Source: Haliea sp.
GTDB taxonomy: Bacteria; Pseudomonadota; Gammaproteobacteria; Pseudomonadales; Halieaceae
Direction: 5' to 3'
Assembly (NCBI GenBank): GCA_016704305.1
Contig: JADJAL010000004.1
Coordinates: 1 to 64,000, forward strand
Length of the DNA stretch: 64,000 nucleotides
Position numbers and translations under genes: made by a program. Below, in pieces: positions 58,415-64,000 of this stretch. Within the stretch, counting starts at the first letter, position 1. Each line of letters begins with the position of its first letter. Under the pieces are notes generated by a model. That model searched no databases and was not told the DNA's origin. It worked only from the letters and a program-made list of their open reading frames with translations.

Positions 58415-59620
58415 CTAGGCTGAAATCTTGTGCAGTATGTGAAGCACGCTATCACGATCCAGCAGCCTGGGCACCGGATACATACCGCCTTCCTTGATCG
58501 CAAGCGCGCAGATGGATTCGAAATCCTCGCGCTTGATGACTGCCATCTGATCCGGGATACCCACCTCAGTACGCAAATCCTGCACGGCTTTGATGAATTG
58601 GTGCGCCAGGGTGCTGGGCGCTTCTCCGACGCTGCCCACGCCGATCAGGATCGCCAGTTCCGCCAGCCGCGCCTGCGCCTCCAGGTGACAGAACTCCAGC
58701 ACGTGCGGCAATACCAGTGCATTCGCCAGGCCGTGCGGAATGCCGTACTTGCCGCCCAGCTGGTGCGCAATCGCGTGCACATTGCCGACATTGACCTGGT
58801 TGATCGCGAGGCCCGCGTAGTAGGCAGCCATTGTCATCGCACTGCGCGCATCGCGATTGCCCCCGTCGCGGCAGGCGATGGGGAGATTCTCGAAGATCAG
58901 CTTGATCGCCAGGCGCGCATCCTCCAGCCGGGTGCCGCGCTCCCAAACGCCGATATAGGCTTCGATACCGTGGGTCAGCGCATCCATGCCGGTCGCTGCG
59001 GTAATGTGCGGCGGCAGTCCCACAATCAGGTCAGCGTCCAGCGCGACGGCCGTGGGCAACAGGCACTCGCCCATAATGATGCCCTTCTCGTGCGTCTTCA
59101 CATCGGAGATCACCGCGCCCATGGTCGCCTCGGACCCGGTTCCGGACGTGGTGGGGATGGCGTAAAGCTTGAGCGGGGCATGCTTGATCTTGCCCATGCC
59201 TACCCAGTCGGTCGGCGCGGCTGAACTGGTGGCTGCCGCGGCAATGACCTTGGCGGCATCCATTGAGGAGCCGCCGCCGATGGCGAGCACCACTTCACTG
59301 CCGTGGCGCTTGGCGATGGCCGCACCTGCCGCCACCTGGTCATAGGTCGGGTCGGGCAGTACGCCGTCGTAAAAGGCGATGTCGATATCAGCGGCCAGCA
59401 GCGCCGCAATGGCCTTGTCGACCACGCCGAGGTCACGCAGTGGTTTGTCGGTAACGACCAGCACTTTTTTGGCGCCAGTGCGCACGATGTGCTCGCAGAG
59501 CTGGCGGGAACTGCCGCTACCGGCGAAGGCAGTATGGCGCAGTGGCGGCGAGAAACGCACGACCACCCCCATGATCAGCATTAACAGGGCGTGCAGTTTT
59601 TTTCTCAGGAACATCGGCAT
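58415..59620 (-). CDS. Iron-containing alcohol dehydrogenase
   Basis: A 401-residue group III alcohol dehydrogenase. NAD-binding GGGSSMDAAK and the signature TTSGTGSEATMGAVISD are present. Iron ligands fit AVALDADLIVGLP, GMDALTHGIEAYIG, and GVGNVHAIAHQLGG-like residues (VNVGNVHAIAHQLGGKYGIPHG with the His residues). The N-terminus carries a hydrophobic segment that could be an extra anchor. It is in line with the genes that follow on the minus strand. Substrate unknown. Confidence 0.87.
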   Translation of the reverse strand: MPMFLRKKLHALLMLIMGVVVRFSPPLRHTAFAGSGSSRQLCEHIVRTGAKKVLVVTDKPLRDLGVVDKAIAALLAADIDIAFYDGVLPDPTYDQVAAGAAIAKRHGSEVVLAIGGGSSMDAAKVIAAAATSSAAPTDWVGMGKIKHAPLKLYAIPTTSGTGSEATMGAVISDVKTHEKGIIMGECLLPTAVALDADLIVGLPPHITAATGMDALTHGIEAYIGVWERGTRLEDARLAIKLIFENLPIACRDGGNRDARSAMTMAAYYAGLAINQVNVGNVHAIAHQLGGKYGIPHGLANALVLPHVLEFCHLEAQARLAELAILIGVGSVGEAPSTLAHQFIKAVQDLRTEVGIPDQMAVIKREDFESICALAIKEGGMYPVPRLLDRDSVLHILHKISA

Positions 59621-59750
59621 GGCGTTCTCCAGTATCCGGTGGTGTATTCGCGTTAGTATCCGGGGAGCGAGATACTAACAAAAACGCGTGCACGCCTCGC
59701 TCCGCATAGAGACCCGTTCAGAGACCTGCTCAGGTACCTGCTGCGCGCGC

Positions 59751-60926
59751 CTACTGCAGGCGCGGCACTTGCGCGGCGGGCAAGCGCGCGACCAACAACG
59801 CCGCAACGGCCAGCGCTGCGGCCAGCGCAAGCAACACCACATCATAGCTGCCGGTGCGGTCATAGACATAGCCCGCCAGTGGTGCACCGGTAAGGCCCAG
59901 CGGCAAAAACAGCGGCATCTGCGCGCCGGTGACTTGGCTATTGATTCCCGCATCGAAGTAGCGGCTGTTCAAGTAAGGATGCATCGGAATAAAAGCCCCG
60001 TTGGCAAACCCCTGCAGGGCGAGCGCCACCACCACCTCCCAGGCATCCGTAGCTGTATACAGCAGTCCCAGCCCGACGATCTGCATCACCAGAAGGCCCG
60101 CCACGAGCCATTTGGCCCAATGGCGAACGACATCTCCCCACCAGGCGAGGCAGCTCTTGCCCACCAGCCCGGCCAGTCCGCCCAGCGACAGGAACCATCC
60201 GGCTTCCGCTACCGAAAAACCGCGACCGATAAAAAAGGGCGGATACGCCACCGACAGGACGATCATCACATTGAGTCCCAGCGCCATGCACAAGCCGATC
60301 AGCCAGAACGCTTTCGTGCGATAGAAAGCACCCGCTAAAGGTGCATCTCGGGTGTTCGCCGTCCCCACCACACCGCGCGGCGTGCCTGCCAGGATCACAA
60401 TCCACAACGCGATGAGCATGCCAACGGCCAGAATTTGCAACACCTGACGCCAGTTGAAGTGCGCCATGAGGCCTCCCACCAACGGCGGCAGTATCACGGC
60501 GGCCACGCTGATGCCGATCGCCGCCAAAGCCAGAGCGCGTGCTTCACGTCCCGGATACAGCTTCACCAGCATGCCGTTGACCACCACCGGACCGTACAAC
60601 GCCATCCCTAGCGAGAATCCCAGAAAGCCCAACGCGGCCCACAGCAGCGTCGGAGCGTAGCCGATGGCCAGCAGCGCAGCCATGCCCAGGCCGGCGCCCA
60701 CCAACAGGATGTTGCGCACGGGCAGCCGATCCGCCCACTTGCCGATCAACGCGCCGAGAAAGGCCGGGACCAGCAGCAACGCGACCGGCCCGGCATTGAT
60801 CACCGCCGCGCCGACACCGAACTCCTGCGACAGCGGCTGCACGAAAAACCCGTAGATGGCCATGACGCCGGGCCCAAGGGCCAGGCAGCACATGCCGGTG
60901 AGTGCGGGGAGCCAGGTTTTTAGCAT
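59751..60926 (-). CDS. MFS transporter (oxalate/formate-antiporter-like)
   Basis: A 391-residue major facilitator with about twelve helices. It starts MLKTWLPALTGMCCLALGPG. The A-motif-like loop is LIGKWADRLPVRNILLVG. LYPGREARALALAAIGISVA resembles the central region of OFA-type carriers. It probably imports or exports an organic acid for the neighbouring catabolic genes. The 130-bp gap from the ADH gene lacks a clear terminator. Confidence 0.85.
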   Translation of the reverse strand: MLKTWLPALTGMCCLALGPGVMAIYGFFVQPLSQEFGVGAAVINAGPVALLLVPAFLGALIGKWADRLPVRNILLVGAGLGMAALLAIGYAPTLLWAALGFLGFSLGMALYGPVVVNGMLVKLYPGREARALALAAIGISVAAVILPPLVGGLMAHFNWRQVLQILAVGMLIALWIVILAGTPRGVVGTANTRDAPLAGAFYRTKAFWLIGLCMALGLNVMIVLSVAYPPFFIGRGFSVAEAGWFLSLGGLAGLVGKSCLAWWGDVVRHWAKWLVAGLLVMQIVGLGLLYTATDAWEVVVALALQGFANGAFIPMHPYLNSRYFDAGINSQVTGAQMPLFLPLGLTGAPLAGYVYDRTGSYDVVLLALAAALAVAALLVARLPAAQVPRLQ

Positions 60927-61025
60927 CTGTTTTTACAGCTGCGCTGCTAGTGGCCTTATTCTTGTCTGCCAATCCTTTGGCGGCGGGATTGCTGTTTACT
61001 GGATTTGGTACGCTGTTGGAAGCGA

Positions 61026-61131
61026 GGAAGTAAGGCCTACCCAGTCAGGACTGTGTGAGGCCATGGATGGCCGAACGCAAGCTGCCATGGATGGCGCTTT
61101 TGCGTGTCCTGACTGGGTAGGCCTTACTTCC
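61026..61131. repeat. Long inverted repeat (25-bp arms) with internal direct repeat
   Basis: Arms 61026-61050 and 61107-61131 are perfectly complementary over 25 bp. The 56-nt interior contains GCCATGGATGGC twice (61059-61070 and 61083-61094 approximately) and a smaller CGCAAGC / GCTTTTGCG stem. It lies in the tandem gap between the acetoacetate-decarboxylase-like gene (ending 61203 upstream in transcription) and the MFS gene. Not similar to the elements at 35335 and 37500. Confidence 0.85.
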
Positions 61132-61202
61132 GTAGCCGAGCGGAACCCCTAACATATCCCACACTTAGCAATACGTCAGGGTGGAATTAAGACCTCGCGC
61201 AA

Positions 61203-61982
61203 TCAACCGCGCTTCGGCCCGCCATTCGTCCCCGGCCAACGCGAACCCGAAATGGTATCCGCAAACGGCAGGAATTTTTCCGCATCGAGCTGCCCGGCCA
61301 GCGTCATCTCACGGTCGAGGAACGTCGGCCACCACAGGTAGGCCGCCAACTGCTTGCGCATCGGCAGCAGCGTGGCAAGCGGATCCCAGGGGCTGTCGCG
61401 CAAGATCAACGTGCCGTCGACATCCTCGCGCCACGCCGTGCCGTACTCACTGCGCACGCGCACCACGTGCGGGGGGAAATCGAAGCCGGTGGCCGGGCCG
61501 CCAACGCTGACGGCGCGAGAGTACTTCAGCCACCACTCATTTTGCTGGAACGGCGCGCCGGGTTCCGACGGTCCTTTGGAGAAGCCGTGGAACTCCACGA
61601 AGGTATAGCCCTGGTGCGTACAGCGCGCTTTCACCTGCGGCCCGAGGCGATAGAACTCGGTGGTGCAGGGATACTTCGGCTGGCCGTTGGTTTCCTGGCT
61701 GACGAAGATCGCCGACTCCTGGTCGATGCCGTAGCCGAGCGTGAACTCGCCCGCGATGCCGTTGTAGTTGGCATCCACGCTGGTGACGATGCCGTACTCG
61801 GGCTCATCGGGTACCGGGAAATTGTAGATCGTCAGGTTGACGTTGGCCTGCGCACCCGGCTCGATCCCGGGCGGCAACAACGCCGCGATCTTGTCCGGAT
61901 CAGTGCGGTACTGGATCTTCAGCATGGGCCAGTTGACGATATCGCCCGGGTTGCCCTGGGGTGCTTTTGCTTCATTGCTCAT
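61203..61982 (-). CDS. Acetoacetate-decarboxylase family protein
   Basis: A 259-residue ADC-family protein. The fold is evident from KIAALLPPGIEPGAQANVNL and YGIVTSVDANYNGIAGEFTL, then TEFYRLGPQVKARC. The catalytic lysine of true acetoacetate decarboxylases (in an E-x-K segment) is not obvious: YPCTTEFYRLG takes that place. It is therefore probably one of the ADC-like enzymes (aldolase-dehydratase or unknown) seen in catabolic clusters. Downstream of SDR by 85 nt. Confidence 0.8.
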   Translation of the reverse strand: MSNEAKAPQGNPGDIVNWPMLKIQYRTDPDKIAALLPPGIEPGAQANVNLTIYNFPVPDEPEYGIVTSVDANYNGIAGEFTLGYGIDQESAIFVSQETNGQPKYPCTTEFYRLGPQVKARCTHQGYTFVEFHGFSKGPSEPGAPFQQNEWWLKYSRAVSVGGPATGFDFPPHVVRVRSEYGTAWREDVDGTLILRDSPWDPLATLLPMRKQLAAYLWWPTFLDREMTLAGQLDAEKFLPFADTISGSRWPGTNGGPKRG

Positions 61983-62067
61983 CAGCTTTTCCTTATTGAT
62001 TGATGTTGCGGGGTCAGGTTGTGTAGTGAGTTAGTGGAGTCAGGTCGCGGGACTGATTGTCACAGGG

Positions 62068-62950
62068 TCATGCACCAACCATGTTTGGCACGGGCGTTTC
62101 CCGATTGAGGATCATGCTTGCGCGTGATCGTATCTTGGCGTCGGTTTCCGGCGTGGTGGACAGCAGCCAGAACGCGTCATTCTGCAAGCCGGTCACCGCC
62201 ATTTCCGCGACCTCGTCCGGGTGCGTGGTCTGCAGTTCGATGCCGAATTCCGCGCACATCCGCTTCATGTCGTCGACCGAGCTGATGCCGGAGGCGTTGC
62301 CTTCGACGTCCTTTTTCAATTCCTGCGGACGCACCCGGCCGGAATTGAACAGCCCGGTATCGACCACATGCGGGCCGGGAAACAGCGCGCTGACCTTGAC
62401 CGGACTCTGCGCCGCCTGCACCTGGTAGTGCAGGTTCTCGGTGATCGCGTGCACCGCCGCCTTGCTCGCGGTGTAGATCGGCTGATCGGGATACACCAGC
62501 AGCGCGCCATTGCCGGAGCCGGTGACGACAAAATGCGCCTCCTCGTTGCGCGCCACCAGTCGCGGCATGAACGCGCGAATCGAATTGATCACGCCCCACA
62601 TATTCACATTGAAGCACCACTGCCAGTCTTTTTCCGAGTAGTCCCACATCGCGCCGGATTCGCCAGCGCCGATGCCGGCATTGGCAAACACCAAATCGAT
62701 ACGGCCGAAGGCGGCCTCGGTGCTGTCGGCAAGGGCGTTGAGGCTTTCCAGCGAGGTGACATCACAAAACTCCACGATGGCCTCGATGTTCGCAGCGGCA
62801 AGATCGTCACGCACCTGCGCCATCGCCCCTTTATCGACATCGCCCACGGCAATTTTTTGCCCCGCGCCGTCCCAGCGAAAACGCCAGCGAGCGACCGACA
62901 CCGCTGGCGCCGCCAGTGATGACCGCGACCTTGCCGTTGAAATCGCGCAT
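62068..62950 (-). CDS. Short-chain dehydrogenase/reductase, frameshifted
   Basis: A ~294-residue classical SDR. From ATG 62950 the sequence reads MRDFNGKVAVITGGASGVGR with the TGxxxGxG cofactor motif. At an A6 run near 62868 one base too many shifts the frame. It resumes KIAVGDVDKGAMAQ and continues LVFANAGIGAGE (NAG motif), GSGNGALLVYPDQPIYTASK with catalytic Tyr-x-x-x-Lys and a preceding Ser/Gly. It starts two bases after the Rieske oxygenase stop, so the two are cotranscribed. Confidence 0.88.
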
Positions 62951-62952
62951 GA

Positions 62953-63927
62953 CTACGCAATCTCCCGCTTGTCTTTGGACGTGAGGTAGAACTGGCGCAC
63001 CCATTTGCGGAACATCACCAGCGTCTTGTCCTCCTTGCAGAAGACAGGTCTGTGCTTGTGCACCTTGTTCGCCCAGATCGGGTAGTCGTCGTTCAGGCCC
63101 TCGATGATATGCGTCATCACATCGTCCCCCACGGCATCCTCGATCTCGCGGCGCACGATCAGTGTCCAGCGCATCACCGTCTCGTTGCGGTTGATCGGCT
63201 GGGCGCTGTTGTACATGATCATTTCCGCATTCGGGCCGTAGGTGGTGCGCACCATGGCGAATCCGGGGCTGTAGGTGGTGGCATGCAGGTGTGACGGGTA
63301 ATCGGCGTTGGCCATTTCCGAGTGCAGGTGCATCGTGCGCCCGTCCGGGTCAATGGTGACGCTCGATTTCGGCACCTCCATCTGATTGTGCACGAACTGG
63401 AAGTGCACAGGATCACAGGAGTTCTCGCAAATGTCCTGCACATGCGCCGGCACCCGGTGCTCGGTGTAGCGCGGCGAGGTCCAGTTCGGATCGCCGAGCT
63501 CGGGCAGTTCCGGGAGCGCCCACTCGGGAGCGGTGTTCTCCGGATGGAACCACACGTAGACCTCGCCGTTCCTCTCCTCGACATGCCAGGTGCGCAGCTG
63601 TGCGCGCTCGGGAATCTCTTCGCAGTAAGGTATCTTCACGCACTTGCCGTCCTCGGCCCCGAATTGCCAGCCGTGGAAGGGGCAGCGCACGCTCTCACCC
63701 ACCACGCGGCCCTTGTGGCCCAGGTGCGCGCCCAGGTGGGGACAGAAAGCATCCTGCAGCACCGGTCGCCCGGAGCGCGTGCGATACAGCACGAGTTCGC
63801 GATCGAACGCCTGCACCGGCTTGACCTCGCCCACGGCGAGTTCGTGCGAGCGCTCGACGGAATACCAGCCCATCGGAAACTCAGGCGTGATGTTGGTTTT
63901 GGATTCACAGGCTTCTACGATTGTCAT
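62953..63927 (-). CDS. Rieske [2Fe-2S] oxygenase (KshA-like)
   Basis: A 324-residue terminal oxygenase. The Rieske motifs are FCPHLGAHLGH and CPFHGW. The mononuclear iron triad is in NSCDPVHFQFVHNQ (D-x2-H-x4-H). The overall size and HHxxE-like C-terminal region fit 3-ketosteroid-9-alpha-hydroxylase and related alicyclic hydroxylases. AGAGGA precedes the ATG. It is the second such oxygenase in the window (other at 26427), and it shares only family-level similarity with it. It starts the Rieske-SDR pair, with another gene's end 36 nt upstream. Confidence 0.9.
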   Translation of the reverse strand: MTIVEACESKTNITPEFPMGWYSVERSHELAVGEVKPVQAFDRELVLYRTRSGRPVLQDAFCPHLGAHLGHKGRVVGESVRCPFHGWQFGAEDGKCVKIPYCEEIPERAQLRTWHVEERNGEVYVWFHPENTAPEWALPELPELGDPNWTSPRYTEHRVPAHVQDICENSCDPVHFQFVHNQMEVPKSSVTIDPDGRTMHLHSEMANADYPSHLHATTYSPGFAMVRTTYGPNAEMIMYNSAQPINRNETVMRWTLIVRREIEDAVGDDVMTHIIEGLNDDYPIWANKVHKHRPVFCKEDKTLVMFRKWVRQFYLTSKDKREIA

Positions 63928-63963
63928 AAGTCCTCTGTCGATATTCAGTACTGATAGCCGGGG

Positions 63964-64000
63964 TTAGTTAAAGAGCGCCGCCGTCGGGCCGATCTTGTCG
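63964..64000 (-). CDS. 3' end of an unidentified gene (partial)
   Basis: The minus frame is open from the window edge to TAA at 63964-63966 and reads DKIGPTAALFN. It ends 36 nt before the Rieske oxygenase start in the same direction, consistent with an upstream operon member. Too short to identify. It could be chance. Confidence 0.35.
   Translation of the reverse strand, partial: DKIGPTAALFN

Noticed and set aside
60856..61152. 98-codon plus-strand frame across the 61-kb repeat
   Set aside because: It is antisense to the MFS start and is made mostly of inverted-repeat sequence, with no ribosome site or family match.

Overview
The window is GC-rich, densely coded DNA from a bacterium, most likely a gammaproteobacterium. 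The clues are a PlsB-type glycerol-3-phosphate acyltransferase, an RND efflux pump, a type IV pilin with a sigma-54-like promoter, a PbpG-type peptidase and a small DUF6316-like protein. Several acyl-CoA, Rieske-oxygenase and SDR genes fit an environmental, lipid- or steroid-degrading member such as a Cellvibrionales relative. That placement is inference from gene content. No rRNA, tRNA, CRISPR array or transposase was recognised.

Layout. 0-1.1 kb: end of an acyl-CoA dehydrogenase gene. 1.2-1.7 kb: orphan type IV pilin. 2.1-6.4 kb: RND adaptor and pump. 6.4-7.2 kb: Phd/PIN toxin-antitoxin pair. 7.3-9.4 kb: SnoaL-like protein, divergent LysR regulator, AT-richer membrane protein. 9.8-12.7 kb: multi-PAS histidine kinase with a receiver domain, split by about 360 bp of almost pure G/C homopolymers. 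12.7-17.5 kb: glycosyltransferase-like protein, SDR, exported methyltransferase and a GT-C protein with a PA14-like tail. 17.6-17.9 kb: a structured RNA candidate with its own promoter and terminator. 18.0-23.9 kb: HAD-PlsC fusion, plsB, gpsA, pbpG (phospholipid synthesis plus a peptidoglycan enzyme). 24.0-28.4 kb: aldo/keto reductase, ADP/ATP-translocase-like protein, Rieske oxygenase, M48 lipoprotein protease. 28.4-32.4 kb: two convergent sulfatases in lower-GC DNA. 32.8-35.3 kb: divergent agmatinase and class III aminotransferase, suggesting putrescine catabolism. 35.5-41.4 kb: Acr3, a SnoaL-like protein, LysR-glpD and a citrate-synthase-like protein. 41.5-49.6 kb: HlyD/ABC-2 exporter and an Opp-type peptide importer with a fused OppDF ATPase. 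49.8-58.3 kb: PhoD, a hormone-sensitive-lipase-like hydrolase, acyl-CoA ligase, SIMPL, MBL-fold and zf-TFIIB proteins. 58.4-64 kb: a run of minus-strand catabolic genes (Fe-ADH, MFS, acetoacetate decarboxylase family, SDR, Rieske oxygenase).

Two features cut across the window. First, about fifteen genes are broken by single-base frame changes, often at homopolymers. They include genes expected to be essential (gpsA, plsB), so uncorrected indel errors are the simplest explanation. I therefore give one span per gene rather than one per fragment. Second, three intergenic spaces (35.3, 37.5 and 61.0 kb) hold long, nearly perfect inverted repeats of 25-33 bp arms with unrelated sequences. Together with the 17.7-kb RNA, these are the least explained signals here.
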